64,000 nt of DNA. Source: Zea mays (lineage: Eukaryota > Streptophyta > Magnoliopsida > Poales > Poaceae). A program made the position numbers and the translations under genes. The number at the start of each line of letters is the position of its first letter. Position 1 is the stretch's first letter. The notes beneath the pieces were generated by a model. The model saw only the letters and a list, made by a program, of their open reading frames with translations. It had not been told where the DNA came from and searched no databases. This document shows positions 11,700 through 23,336 of the stretch, one piece after another. Where the stretch lies: positions 182,439,825 through 182,503,824 of the forward strand of contig NC_050096.1 of NCBI RefSeq assembly GCF_902167145.1. Reading direction: 5' to 3'.

Positions 11700-12620
11700 G
11701 GAACCATCTGACATGCCTAGGGTCCCTAGAGAGGTGACCGAGCATCATCTGGCCATTCGCCTTGATGCCTGACCTATCAGCCAGAAGCTTCAAAGGTAAT
11801 CTATAAAAAGCAAGAGCTCGCGTAAACCAAGATCGACAAGCTCCTTCATGTCGGCTTCATCGATAAGGTCTAGCACCCCAAATGGTTGGCCAAGGCATGT
11901 ACCTAAGATCCATACCCCCTCCCTCGAATAGACAAAATAGTAGACTATACTTCTAGTTGTGAGTTTTTGACTTCCTTAGATGCATACTCGGGTTTTCATC
12001 AGATTAGATTAGCAAGGGAAGATGAGGAGAAAATCTTTTGTAACTCCTCGAAGGTTGTACTGCTATGTGAATATGTTGTATGAATTAAAAAATTCCTTGT
12101 CAACCTTTGTCTGAGAAACACATGCAACCTTAGACGAACCCATGGGCAAAACTATTGAGTCTATGTATATGATATTGTAGTTCAAACCCAGTAAAGTGGC
12201 TTGCTCTTTGCTAAAGTCGTGGTCTTCAAGAGCATAAGAGAAACCCACATAGCATTGTGTTTATGGTATTGTCTTGGAAGTGTTTAGTTTTTTGGTTTCC
12301 CACTAGGTTATTGAAGATAACCTAGAAAAAACCAGGATATAGAACCCATGCGGCCCCAACGTGCATCTAGAAAGTCTAGCGCTTGACCAGGTCCATGGTG
12401 GCCCTTAGCCATTTCATTTTCAAGTTAGGAGAGTGGGGAATACCATTTTCAAGATCCTTCGTGACACCAAAGTATTTTAATGAACATACGAAGCAAAGCA
12501 AGCTCTACAAAGACTTAAAAAGTGCCTTACCACTCAGGTGATTCTCGCCCTAGAACAAAACAAGCCCCTCTTCATATACACTATTGTGACTCCTAACATA
12601 GTAAGCATGGTTATTGTTGA
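11700..12620 (+). pseudogene. decayed Ty3/gypsy reverse transcriptase (Tat/RIRE2-like)
   Basis: Over several frames the + strand still spells the order of a grass Tat-lineage gypsy RT: VTEHHLAIRLDA near 11735, AREDEEK with DAYSG-HQIRL at 11977-12035, then the connection region with AALSHF-like and FKILRDTKVF words at about 12395-12475, and LAPEQNKPLFIYT-like at 12545-12585. Stops and frameshifts occur every few dozen codons, and the catalytic YVDD block is not readable. The order and spacing make the identification firm; family within Tat is not certain. It is continued at 19807 after the CACTA insertion. Confidence 0.75.
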
Positions 12621-13007
12621 ACATTCAGTGCCTACTTTAGTGCCATTGGCTACTCACTAGCGTCTGGAGCCCCTTCGGGCATCTAGGGACCTGATAATAT
12701 AATATAGGTCCCTAGCGCTCACTAGGAACCCTAGACTGACCCATGAGAGAAACAAGGACTTGTCCTAGGAGAACATGACAGTCATGGCCATTGATTTGGA
12801 GTTTGAGCTCACAGACACACCCATGAATGCCATAGACTCTTTATGCCTTGACTCTATTCCCTAGACACCCGCTACCAATTCCTCAAAAAATCTAGTGCCA
12901 TGTGTACTTTATTAGTGAAGTCCTCTATTATGCAAAAGCTAGGTACCTTCAGGTGCAAAAGTTTTTATATGTTGTCCTAGTCATGTCCTAGAAGCTTTGA
13001 CACTATT

Positions 13008-13022
13008 CACTACACGACGGTT
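13008..13022 (+). repeat. CACTA left terminal inverted repeat
   Basis: CACTACACGACGGTT, matched by its reverse complement at 19789-19803. The right copy shares 15 bases in inverted order. Confidence 0.9.
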
Positions 13023-13285
13023 CACTTACAGCGACCTACGGTTGGTTGCTAAAACGGCCTTCAGCGACCTACGGTTGGTCGCTAAAAACCTTTAGCGACC
13101 CATAAGGATGGTCGCTGTAAGTGCCGTCGCTAAAGGCTTTAGCGACCAACATCTTTTTAGCGACCGACCGTCCGTTGCTAATATTGTATATTTAGCGACC
13201 GACCGTGAGTGGCTGTACTGTAGATTTAGCAACCAACCGTCAATCGTCATACTATACATTTAGCAACCAACAGAAAGTCACGGTT
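13023..13285. repeat. left subterminal repeats of the CACTA element
   Basis: At least ten copies of TTAGCGACC(G/A)AC or its inverse GGTCGCTAAA, partly as inverted pairs. In En/Spm such arrays bind the TNPA protein; that role here is by family analogy. Confidence 0.8.
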
Positions 13286-13702
13286 TCTACAGTTTTTATT
13301 AATAATAATATGCATTTAATTAAGCACCACAAATCACAAATTTTTATACACAAATCATAAAGACATACACAGTTAATCAGTATACCACAGTCATAGATCC
13401 ATCACATAAACACAAAAGCACCACAATTATATGACAAAAGCATCACAATTATAATATCATTCACAACTAGATCATTTACAGATAGCTAGCTAGATCATTC
13501 ACAAAAGCTCCAGAGATGATCAGTCACAAAAGCACCACAACGACATCACTCCAGCTTGAAGCAGTTCAAAAGCCCACAACTACATCACTAATGTTTCATA
13601 TCACTCTAGCTATTGTTCAAAAGCCCACAACTACATCACTCTAGCTGCTCCAGAGCTGATCAGTCACAAAAGCACCAAAGCTACACTAATACTTTAGGCA
13701 GT

Positions 13703-16374
13703 TCAAAAACCTTCAGACAACCACTCTAGCTTCTTGTATCCTCCTGTTTTAAGGTACAAGCTTTCTTTGTCCAGAACACCCTAGAAAAAAGTACATCAAA
13801 TTAGTATATTGTTGCTACATTTGCAAATAAAAATACAGTTTTGATGCCTTGTCTACCTTCAGTAGACGGTGTTGCAGCCTTATGCACCAACTTCAGCTGG
13901 TGCAATCAAGGTTAATCATCATTAAGTTGATGGCTCATATAAATCTAAACATAAAAAAAGATAAGATATAGACTTACTTTCTTATACGGCCATGCAACTG
14001 ACATCATGTAAGCATCAGCCATAGTTTCCACATTGGCACAAGGGCGAGGCAAAATTGTATCTCGTTTTAGCACACAAGTTACAATAACTTCACAATATTG
14101 CCTTCCAAGGATCTGGCCTCCAACTGTTGTGCTTGGTTTAGTTGAAACAATTGTCCCTTTAGCCACAGGCAAATCAGATCTCAACATAGCATATAATATG
14201 ACATCTTTTCCAACCTGGTGCAAATGATTAAGAATAATTAACTTCAATGTTTTTGAGGGTTTATGAAAATAAAGGTTAGAAAATGTATGAAATGAATGAG
14301 AGCATTACAAGATCATCATGTTTAGAGTGTGAAGCTTCAGCAAAGTGCCTTGTAGATCTTGGTGAGTTTGCACCTTGCATCTGATGAAATATTTGATCAT
14401 CCTCATCATCTAATTCCTCATCTTCAGAAGCACAATATTCTTCATTGTCTTCCTCATCCTCAGCAGCAAACTTGTTCCTCATCACCTTAAGAAACACAAT
14501 TTCATAGCATAGTACAAGAAATCTAGAAAATTAGGATAAAGCAGCATGAATGAAAATATTGAATACCTTATGTTGAAATGAAGTAGAGCCGTGATGTGAC
14601 GTGGGCTCTTCACTTGCCCGGTCTGGTTGAGCCCTTTGCTCAATTTGAGTCTGTAGCTCAAGTACACGCTGTTCTAAAGCAGCCTTCTCACTTTGAACCT
14701 TTGTACGAGCAAGAATCTCCATTTGTAGTCTTGTTGCAGTATAAGACTTCAACCCTGGAGTGCCAATATCTTGAGGAGTAGGGCCTAAACCCAAAACACG
14801 AACATATCCTTTTGGCTCTTTCGTTCCACAAACAACAGAGAATACATCACCCTCTTGAATTGACCGGTCCTTTAACTCTGGATATACTCCAACAACATCA
14901 TTAAGTTGGTCCTATAGAGAATTAAAGATGATTCACATCATAAAAAGTAATTCAGATAGAAATGCATATTGTACTAAAAATTAACAACAAAGCCTTACAA
15001 TTATTGGTTTTGCCTGTTCTGTAGGAACTCCATTTTTTCTTGTATGGGTTTGGATAAAGTTTTCATCTCTTCGTGGAGGACGTCCTAGTTTCACAGCCTG
15101 CAAACATACTTTGTTATTTGGTGCCCACATTTTAGTAAACAATGAATGATTATCAAGTGAGTAACAATGTAGTATGACTTCTATCTCCATATTCACCCTT
15201 CGAAAAAATGTAATATGCAAGTTCATTGAAAATAGCAAGGAATCATCATTGGTGAAAGCTGGACTACAACAGGTGGTTTAGGAGTGAGTTCTGAGGAAAA
15301 CAGCACAGTAGCACAAGTAGTCAAGTGGTGAAAGCTGGACTACAACAGCACAAGGAACACAAGACAGCAGCACTAGTAGTAAAATACATCGAATGTGGAG
15401 CAGCAGGATGTAATCATGAATAGAGATAGTAAAATACAAAGAACATTACCAAATCATATTCTGAACATGCATAGCTCACACTGCCGGCTGTATGGTGCAT
15501 CTTTAGCTTTTGTCGATTTATTTTAGCTTTTTCTGAGCGATCCTAAAAATAGCATAAAAAATATGTGTTACAGGATTGAAGTATGGTTGCTTTATTAGAA
15601 CTAAAGTGTAGAGCTTACCTGAAATTCAGAAGACATCCAATAGTTGTACATAGAGTGCCAATCATCATCATTAACCCTCTTATCAGGACATTCTGGAATT
15701 TCTTTTATAGACAATTCAGGATTGAAGTATCGTTGCTTTATGGATGCTTTAAATTGCTTCCACTTCTTTCCAGCTGTGCGCATCACCCAGTTTAAGGCAG
15801 CATCATCTACATCATAATATGTCTTTATATCCTCCCACAGCTCATACTTCTTGTTAATATCAACAAGCCTCCAGTCCGTGGTAGCAATAGACAATTTCTT
15901 TCTAACTTGACACTCAATAGCACTTGAAAGTTGTCTAGCACTTTTACCAATAGGCTGACCTCGATCATTGAGTAAAATTTTGATTTTTGGCATTTCAGGT
16001 GACCTTGAGAATATTCCCTCCATCTTAGTTATGCCCCTTGCAGGCCTCTTTTTTGTAGCATTGATTGGATCATCCTCGGTAACTTCAACTTAAGCAAATG
16101 AAAAGCACACATTGGTAACTGTTAAAAGAAGTTGCATGTACTAAATGATATACATGATATATAAATATGAGGATTATGAGTCATCACCATTGTCGGTGAG
16201 AAAATCTCCCACCGTCTGCAAATCAGCAATCGCTTGTTCGTCTTGAGGTTGAGCATTTTGTCTTTGTGGCCTTGGTCGCAAGTTTGGAGGTTTAGTTGTT
16301 GGAACACTTTGTCTTTGCGGCCTTGGTCGCAAGTTTGGAGGTTTAGTTGTTGGAACACTTGTCTTCTGTTTTTT
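13703..16374 (-). CDS. TNPA-like CACTA protein (plant transposase family 24), multi-exon
   Basis: Exons inferred from GT/AG sites with consistent phase: 16374-16188, 16088-15619, 15542-15450, 15097-14999, 14911-14567, 14485-14309, 14214-13978, 13896-13857, and a last exon near 13783-13703 whose phase I could not settle. No stop interrupts exons one to seven. Exon 2 has the transposase_24-type words GQPIGKSARQLSSAIE, DWRLVDINKKYELWEDIK and AGKKWKQFKASIKQRYF; exon 4 THTRKNG; exon 5 a coiled coil (SEKAALEQRVLELQTQIEQ); exon 6 an acidic Glu/Asp stretch; exon 7 GKDVILYAMLRSDLPVAKG and GGQILGRQYCEV. These fit the second CACTA protein, thought to bind subterminal repeats. The true start exon is not identified. 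Confidence 0.8.
16245..16360 (-). repeat. in-frame 51-bp tandem duplication in the TNPA-like gene
   Basis: Two near-identical copies of a 51-bp unit encode VPTTKPPNLRPRPQRQ-type repeats back to back. The frame is kept, so the basic, proline-rich stretch is simply doubled. Confidence 0.8.
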
Positions 16375-16394
16375 CTACAAGCAAATGGCATGAA

Positions 16395-16768
16395 TGTTAT
16401 GCAGTTAAATACACACTAAAACTGCTAGAACTAAAACTGCTATATAAATACACACTAAAACTGCTATATAAATACACACTAAAACTGCTAGAACTAAAAC
16501 TGCTATATAAATACACACTAAAACTGCTATATAAATACACACTAAAACTGCTAGAACTAAAACTGCTATATATTCAAAGTTGTTTTAGTTGTCAAAACTG
16601 CTATATAAATACACACTAAAACTGCTAGAACTAAAACTGCTATATGAGTGGAGTAGGTGCTGGCCTGATGGCTTCTTGCCATAAATTGTTTTCACACTAA
16701 AATTGCTATATAAATACACACTAAAACTGCTAGAACTAAAACTGCTATATAAATACACACTAAAACTT
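16395..16768. repeat. minisatellite in the transposase gene region
   Basis: The units AAATACACACTAAAACTGC and TAGAACTAAAACTGCTATAT alternate about a dozen times. A 30-bp piece of the flanking TNPD exon (CTGATGGCTTCTTGCC...) is embedded in the array at about 16663-16692 and again at its right edge (16771-16800), showing that the array grew by duplicating across the exon edge. On the minus strand the array lies between a donor (16770) and an acceptor (16375) and would be intronic. Confidence 0.88.
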
Positions 16769-16770
16769 AC

Positions 16771-18387
16771 CTGATGGCTTCTTGCCATAAATTGTTTTCA
16801 AATTTTTTGTACAATCTAAAATTTCCTCTCCTGAAAGAGGAGTAGGTGTTGGCCTCAACTCACTTTCACCAAATGAATCAACATCAGACCTAAATGGGTG
16901 GTTTGGATGTAAGAACCTACGATGTCCCATGTAGCAAGACTTGCTACCATTTCCAAGTCTGAGAGAACAAATCAATGAGTGGCAATCAGGACACGCTGCT
17001 TCACCAGAGGTGACAAATCCGGATACACTGCCTAGACCAGGGAAATCAGTGATGGTCCAAATTATTGCAGCACGCAACTGAAAATATTCACCCTTTGAGG
17101 CATCATAGGTCTTCACACCATTAACAAACATATCAAGCAGATCATAGACAAGGGGCTGAAAATAAACGTCCATATCACTACCCGCAGAAGATCGACCAGG
17201 AATTAAGACAGACAAGATAAAATTTGAATCCTTCATGCACATTGATGGTGGAAAGTTGAGTGGAATCAATATGCCAGGCCAAATACTATAACTAACATTC
17301 ATTGTCCGATATGGATTGAAACCATCTGTAGTAAATGCTAGGCGGATATTACGACTATCCATAGCAAATTCTGGATACTTTTGATCAATATCTTTCCACA
17401 AGGGTGAATCGGCAGGATGCCTAAGCAAACCATCTTTTACTCTATCTTCATCATGCCACCTTGTGAGACTTGCAAATTTAGAAGAAACAAACAATCTTTG
17501 GAGTCTTTTTTTAATAGGGAAATAACGAAGCACCTTCCTAGGAACTTTGTACTCACGTTTCCCATCTAGACTCTTCTTTTCTGATTTCCAACGTGAGACA
17601 CTACATACCGAGCATGAATCAAGTTTTTTATGCTCCTTCCAAAATAGAATGCAATCATTTTCACATGCATGAATTGTAGTGTACCCGACTCCTACAGATT
17701 TGACCACTTTCTTTGCTTCATGAAAGTTTCTAGGAAGTGCCGAACCCTTAGGTAGTGCATCAACAAGTAAATCTACCAACAAATCAAAACTTCTATCTGT
17801 CCATCCTCCAAGAAGTTTGATGTGAAGCAAACGAACTAGGAAACGTAGCTTTGAGTAGTTTTGACAACCCGGATATAATTCTTGACTATTGTCTTCTGCT
17901 AGCTTACGAATGGCTACTGTGTCTTCATTAGGTTCTTCAAAAGACCCATCATCCTCCATATCCCCTCCATCATCTAAACCACAAGCTAAATCCTTTAACA
18001 ACTCAGATATTGCATCATCTTCTGTAGGATGCTCGCTAAACTCATCATCATTGTTACCATGATTCACAAAAGAGGACGAAGCTTCTCCATGTAAGGTCCA
18101 TGTTGTGTACCCTTTTAGAAAACCATCACATATCAAGTGTTCTCGCACTTCACCGGCCTCTCTCCAAAATGAGTTAACACACTTCTTGCAAGGGCATAGT
18201 ATCTTGTTTCCTATTGCTGAATGTCTAAATGCAAAAGCTAGAAAACCATTCACCCCTTGTTTATAAACCTTTGTCTCCCTACATACAGTTCCTATGTTAC
18301 ATATCAATATAACTATAGAATAACATAAGAGTTGCTATGAAAAGTTGCTTTGTACCTAGCCTCACTTGTGATCCATGATTTATCCAT
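16771..18387 (-). pseudogene. TNPD/TNP2-like CACTA transposase, N-terminal half
   Basis: Two exons give one open frame: 18387-18356 (starts MDKSWITSEAR, donor GTACAA) and 18278-16771. The joined N-terminus with CPCKKCVN and HGEA is the transposase-associated domain of plant TNP2 proteins; further on come the zinc-like HACENDCILFWKEH, WRYFPI-like and WHDEDR, and the start of the transposase_21 core with GFNPYRTMNVSYSIWP and PGRSSAGSDMDVYFQPLV. Full TNP2 proteins have another 400 or more residues (rest of the core and C-terminal domains) which are absent: the exon ends at a donor GTAAGT at 16770 next to a minisatellite. The upstream region 18388-19604 probably holds promoter and leader. The protein, if made, is likely inactive. 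Confidence 0.85.
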
Positions 18388-19604
18388 ACTCTTTATGTAG
18401 GATTTGAAACGACTTTCAACTCGAATCTAATATCATATAAGCACAAATTAAGAACACAGTTGCATACTATAGTCATGTCCATACATAAACAAACCATGAA
18501 ATAAACATACAAGCAATATTAAAAAGAAATAAATCACCACGCAAATTTTCTAAAGAGGTATAGAGCATATGCACATGAGAAAGAAATATCGATTTTAGAG
18601 GATCATAGATGATTACCAGCTGAATAGTGAAGATTCCTTGCCTATTTCCTAACACGTCCTGAAAAAACAATCCATAACTACTTTGAAAGTAAATAAACCA
18701 ACTTAGGAGAAAGGAAGCTTTGATTACAAAAAATAGACATGATATGACAAGGATTAATAACTTAGATCACCTAGGCCTAGGTTTAGTACGAGCAACAAGT
18801 CATCCTAATTTGGAGTTAAAAGGCTAGACACAGCCACTCGATCAGGTTGTTCATGCAGCAAAGAAGTTTGAACCGTGACAAATAAGAACCTACTGTATAA
18901 ATCAAGCACAACACTAGACTTGTTATTCATTTGCAACCAAATTAATGCCATAGTATATTACCTCAACAAGCTAAGTAAAACATATAAAATTATCCTTCAT
19001 ACTAGTATTGTTTCTTTATTCTCTCTGCACAAGCACGCAACCATTGGCCATGGCGCTACGACAGCAACAACACTGATGTGGTCTAGTGGGCTACTACTAG
19101 CTAGATAAGCCATCAATGAGCTAGGGTTGACATGGCGTATGGCCTGGTGCCTCTCGTCACAGGCTTGACCGCCCGAGGAACAACCTGATGTGCGTGCGGG
19201 ATGAGCAAGCGACGAACGAAGAGAGGAGGAGGGAGGTCTGCATACCGGTGATGGATAGAAGCCAAAAAGGGCTGTGCTCACCAGATCAGAGGATGACGAC
19301 GGCTAGATCTAGACGGGGAGTAGTGTCTTCATCCTAAGCAGTCAACCCTCGGATCCATGTCTTAGATTTGCGTCTTCTTCCTCAGATCGGGTGGACGAGG
19401 CAGGTGGCGACGGCGGTGGGTGAGGGCAGCGGAGGTGACTTAATCCATAGAAGGCGGCGAGATGGGGATTGGAGGGTGCTGTGTGTCTGGCCTTGGAGCC
19501 GTGTTTTCTCTGCCTGTGAGAACCGGCCTCGATCCGGGCGACACTTTCCCTCTCGTGGGCTTCCAAACACCCTCACACGGGCTTTCCCTTACACAGGTAC
19601 GTTC
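18388..19604 (-). other. CACTA upstream/leader region
   Basis: No coding frame is supported. A GC-rich part (19100-19560) borders the right subterminal array and may carry the transposase promoter and first untranslated exon; this is inference from position. Confidence 0.4.
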
Positions 19605-19788
19605 AGGTTGCTCTATAGCGACCCACCGCTAGTCCCCGACGATATCTATAGCGACCAACAATAAGTTGTTAAATTTCTAGACTTTTAGCGACCCACCGAC
19701 CGTTGCTACAAAAGTATTTAGCGACTGACCGTCGGTCCCTAACCTTTAGCAACCAACAATTGGTACCTAATAAGGGTCGCTAAAGATC
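19605..19788. repeat. right subterminal repeats of the CACTA element
   Basis: Copies of TAGCGACCCACCG and TAGCGACTGACCGTCGG-like units mirror those at the left end. Together with the left array they define the likely TNPA-binding regions. Confidence 0.8.
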
Positions 19789-19803
19789 AACCGTCGTGTA
19801 GTG
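19789..19803 (-). repeat. CACTA right terminal inverted repeat
   Basis: Reverse complement of the left end; followed directly by the ATT target duplication. Confidence 0.9.
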
Positions 19804-19806
19804 ATT

Positions 19807-20216
19807 TTCAAGAACACCAAGTATTAGTGGTTACATCCTTTCCTCTAAAGATTGTGTTGGATAACCAACACACAATCAAGCACATTGCTAAATGGGTTGC
19901 TGATCTAGTAGAGTTTGATCTTCAGTTTAGCCCTTGCCACTCAGTCAAGAGCTAAGCACTCATCGACTTTGTGGTAGAGTTGACCTCGTCTAACGTATCA
20001 GCCCCAAGGTCGAGGGACACCAAGATGAAGAACATTGGATGTTGAGTTTTGAAGGACTCAATTAGCATGAAAGCACAGATGTAGGATTCCTCTTGGTCTC
20101 CCCAACAGGTGAATAGATTCATTATGTTGGTGAACTTCTATTCCACACTACCAACAACAAGGGTGAGTATGAAACACTTATAGCTAGCTTACAAACCACT
20201 ATCTCTCCTAGGACCC
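19807..20216 (+). pseudogene. decayed Ty3/gypsy RNase H, first part
   Basis: Continues the Tat-type gypsy element after the CACTA insertion: TIKHIAKWVADLVEFDLQF at about 19872-19928 (end of the RT connection), then RNase H with LVSPTGE and TTNNKGEYETLIASLQTT (about 20096-20200). The frame is broken by stops and short indels. It is cut at 20216 by the zeon-like element and resumes at 27669 with LLVKGDSQLVVD, which confirms both insertions. Confidence 0.8.
20212..20216. repeat. zeon-like target duplication, left copy
   Basis: GACCC, identical to 27669-27673. Confidence 0.85.
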
Positions 20217-20884
20217 TGTTGGGGGCCTTCATCTTCCGAAGGTACTCAATAACATGATTAACAATGTTTCCCAAGTGTAATATGTGTACAGGAACCTTCG
20301 GACTTGGAATGAAGTTGTTCACAATATGAAAAGCATGGTCGGGACGAAGGTCAAACCAGCTCCGAAGCTACGCGCAAGGAAGCTTCGGCTCAGTAGCAGA
20401 AAAGGAACCGACTTAAAGAGGAAAAGGCTATTTAATCCTCGATAGATTGTCCTAATGTCAATAGTACACATGAAGGGCATGAATATAATTTTGCACAGGC
20501 TGCGCCCTGTGCCTATAAATAGATGAACAATACCCCCGTACTGTTCACGCTGATTTGTACTCGCTCGTGTGTCACACTTGTTTTCATACCTTCTATCAAG
20601 CCGAAGGTACAAATGTAGCCTTGTGTTATTTTTATTCATTCATGATTATATAATAAGAAATATATTATAATGTCATGTAATTATTCATGTTATTTCTCAT
20701 GTTTCATATGCTTCGTCTCTCATTAACATATACTGCGATGATGAAGGTTCATCCTTCATGACCTTCGTCTAGGGATCATTATATCCTAAGGGAAATAATG
20801 CTTCGAAGGACGAAGGGTTTTAACCTTTAACATTTTGTGTTGCCTTGTTCTTAATTCATAGCATTTGAGAACAAGTCTCCAACA
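20217..20884 (+). repeat. 5' LTR of the zeon-like element
   Basis: 668 bp, begins TGTTGGGGGCCTTC and ends CTCCAACA. A TATA-like CCTATAAATAG is at about 20512-20522. It is nearly identical to the 3' LTR. Confidence 0.92.
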
Positions 20885-20898
20885 TTGGCGCCCAGCTC
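20885..20898 (+). promoter_or_regulatory. primer-binding site of the zeon-like element
   Basis: TTGGCGCCCAGCTC directly follows the 5' LTR. Its position marks it as the tRNA primer-binding site; I do not assign the tRNA. Confidence 0.65.
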
Positions 20899-20942
20899 CA
20901 GTGAACTCATTCGACCACCTTCGGCAAGCACTGACCTTCGTC

Positions 20943-22470
20943 ATGCCGCCGAAGAAAGCTTCTGCGCCAGGGGCTGCTGTACTGCAGCCATTGGACACAA
21001 ACTAGGAAACTCTCTCTCCAAGAGGCTCGAAGCCAGAAGAGAAAGGCCACCAGTCCAACACTCCAGGAGGAGGAGTTGGACCAAGAGATCAGGGACATGG
21101 AAATCATCCATCAACAAGTGCAAAGGAAGAAGGAGAAGATGGCTCAGCTGGCTGATCTTCAAAGGAAGATCGACGAAGCTACTGAAGAAGTGCGTCATCT
21201 TGCCCAAGACGAACAAGACCGAAGGCTCCAACACAGGGAGCTTCGTCAGGAAGGCTTATTCAACGAAGATGGATGGTATGATGATTTTAATCATGATACC
21301 TTTACTTTTGATGATGCTTCTCCCTTGGCAGCAGAACTGCAGGCTATCCCATGGCCACAATCCTACAAGCCACCTCAGCTACCAATGTACGATGGGCACT
21401 CAGACCCAAAACAATTTCTGATGAGCTATGAGGCAACAATATCCTCATACGGAGGCAATGCAGCTGTCATGGCTAAGTCCTTCGTCATGGCAGTCCAGAA
21501 CGTGGCCTAGACATGGTATTCTTCCCTTCGGCCAGGGACAATCATGTCGTGGCAGAAACTCAAGGACATGCTGGTGACCAGTTTCCAAGGCTTTTAGATG
21601 AAACCAGTCACTGCTCAGGCCTTGTTCCAGTGCACGCAAGACCATGAGGAATACCTCCAGGCGTATGGCCGAAGGTTCTTGCGGCTGAGGGCACAAGCGC
21701 CCATAGTGCCCAATGAAATTGTCATTGAGGCCATGATTAAGGGCCTTCGGCCAGGACCCACGGCTCAGTACTTCGCCAGAAAGCCCCCACAAACTCTGGA
21801 GAAGCTGCTACAGAAGATGGATGAATACATTCGGGCCGACAACGACTTCCGCCAAAGAAGGGAGGAAGCTTACAGATTCTCGGAGATGACCAGGGGCTTC
21901 GGAGGAAGAATCCACCCGAGGCATGTCAGGTCAATCCACAATTCCACTCAGAATGACGACAAAGGAAGCCAGCCTCAAAGGCCACAGTACACCTCACAAT
22001 CTTCAGGGCAACAACAAAGCTCTTTCAGGCCGCCAGCTCCAAGGGGCAGAGGCGCCAGGGGCTTTGGAGGAAGATATAGGGATCAACCCAGGAAGATTTA
22101 TTGCTTATTTTGTGGTGAGGAAAAGGGCCATACTACAAGAATGTGCCAATTCACCATTCAGAAGTAGAAGAAGATCGCGGAAGCCGAAGCTCGGCAGAAT
22201 CAGCCGAAGCAGGTCTTGCACACTGCTTCGTGTCACTCTCCCTACATACCAGAATATGTGGGCAATCATCCTGCAGCTTCTGTTGCTTCGGCTAGCCATT
22301 CACAGGCTTCTTGGCCACAGTTCCCACCTCCACCACCACTGCAGCCGACCTATTCCCGAAGCCAGCAGCCAGAAGGGCGCCAACACACCCAACAGCAACG
22401 GGAGTTCAGGGAGGAATCTGAAGCTCGCACAGTCAACAGTACTGTGCCAGAATCAAAGCACATTTATTGA
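20943..22470 (+). pseudogene. Gag of the zeon-like element, decayed
   Basis: The likely start is MPPKKASAPG at 20943, soon broken (stop near 21002 and a frame change). From about 21061 one frame runs to the stop at 22468 with in-frame stops near 21508, 21595 and 22165. It begins with a coiled coil (QQVQRKKEKMAQLADLQRK), has the capsid region (LPMYDGHSDPKQFLMSYE, then VPNEIVIEAMIKGLRPGP), a basic Arg/Gly stretch and the zinc knuckle CLFCGEEKGHTTRMC (about 22100-22146), then a Pro/Gln-rich tail. This is a normal Ty3/gypsy Gag layout. No pol follows. Confidence 0.85.
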
Positions 22471-22611
22471 GCAATATCCTACCCCTAAAATACTTTAATG
22501 TTCTATGTCATTTTGTTTTTCAATAAGGAACAAGCAATGTAAATATAGTTTTAATTCCTTGTAATAGTTTCACTTTTATCAAAATGAAATATATCTTTTT
22601 CACAGACTTAT

Positions 22612-22985
22612 GAAGCTCAAAAGTCGTTCCTAAGGGAATGCAGAGCTAAAAATTGCCGAAGCTACAAAAAGTCGTTCTTAAGGGAGCGCAGCGTAAGTTC
22701 TACCGAAGCTACAAAAAGTCGTTCCTTAGGGAGCGCAGTGTAAGTTTTCTGCTCAAAAGTCGTTCCAAAAGGAATGCAGAGCCAAATACCGCCGAAATAT
22801 AAGGCAAAGAAGTTCAAAAGACGTTCCTAAGGGGATGCAGAACTTATACCGCCGAAATAGAAGGCGAAGAAGTTCAAAAGACGTTCCTAAGGGGATGCAG
22901 AACTTACACCGAAAAATAAGTGGTGAAGTCGAAAAATAAATGACAAAGAGATACTGATCGTTCCTAAGGGGACACAGAGATTGAC
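22612..22985. repeat. tandem repeats with GTCGTTCCTAAGGG core in the zeon-like element
   Basis: Seven or so units of 45-65 bp each contain (A)AAAGTCGTTCCTAAGGG(A/G) followed by (A)TGCAGAGC or GCGCAGYGTAAG and a linker with CCGAAGCTACAA or CCGCCGAAATA. The core is well kept while linkers vary. They start just after gag. Confidence 0.85.
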
Positions 22986-23220
22986 TGTTTCAATGTGGGT
23001 GTGTGAGTGTGTGTCTTCGGCATTAGCATCATATTTTGCATCATATCATCACATCATCCCGCATAACATCACATCATACATCATATCGCACTAATGACAC
23101 GAATTGAATACGAAGTCGATCTTCGGAGAATGCTGCGTAAAAATGAAAATGTGCCAAGGCACAAAGTAAGCTGAGAAATACAGTTTCATCAGCTCTGTTG
23201 CAAAAGAAGGGATCCCTTAT

Positions 23221-23336
23221 TTACGAAGCATGGATGTTTTTACGAAGTACAGATATTTTTACGAAGCATGAATGTTTTTACGAAGCATGGATATTTTCAC
23301 GAAGCACAGATCTTTTTCTTTACGAAGCATGAAAAG
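23221..23336. repeat. short tandem repeat ACGAAGCATGGATGTTTTT
   Basis: Six imperfect copies of an 18-20 bp unit beginning TACGAAGCA. They lie between the gag-side repeats and the 3' end of the antisense gene. Confidence 0.8.

Larger units (their letters stand above)
13008..19803 (-). mobile_element. CACTA (En/Spm) DNA transposon, 6796 bp, with transposase genes
   Basis: The left end CACTACACGACGGTT and the right end AACCGTCGTGTAGTG are inverted copies, flanked by the 3-bp repeat ATT (13005-13007 and 19804-19806), as expected for CACTA. Subterminal arrays of TAGCGACC-type repeats occur at both ends. Inside, on the minus strand, lie a TNPD-like gene truncated after about 513 codons and downstream a TNPA-like multi-exon gene that is open throughout. 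It is inserted in the decayed gypsy element between its RT and RNase H. With half of TNPD missing it is probably not autonomous. Confidence 0.93.

Noticed and set aside
16395..16768. CRISPR-like regular repeat array
   Set aside because: Units are contiguous without unique spacers, and the sequence is plant transposon DNA. It is a minisatellite.
13703..18387. a spliced fusion of the TNPD and TNPA-like genes
   Set aside because: Donor 16770 leaves phase 1 while exon 16374 needs phase 0, so a direct splice gives an early stop. A fusion is not supported by the sequence alone.
20941..21421. frames overlapping gag in other phases
   Set aside because: The gag frame carries the coiled coil, capsid words and zinc knuckle; the overlapping frames do not.
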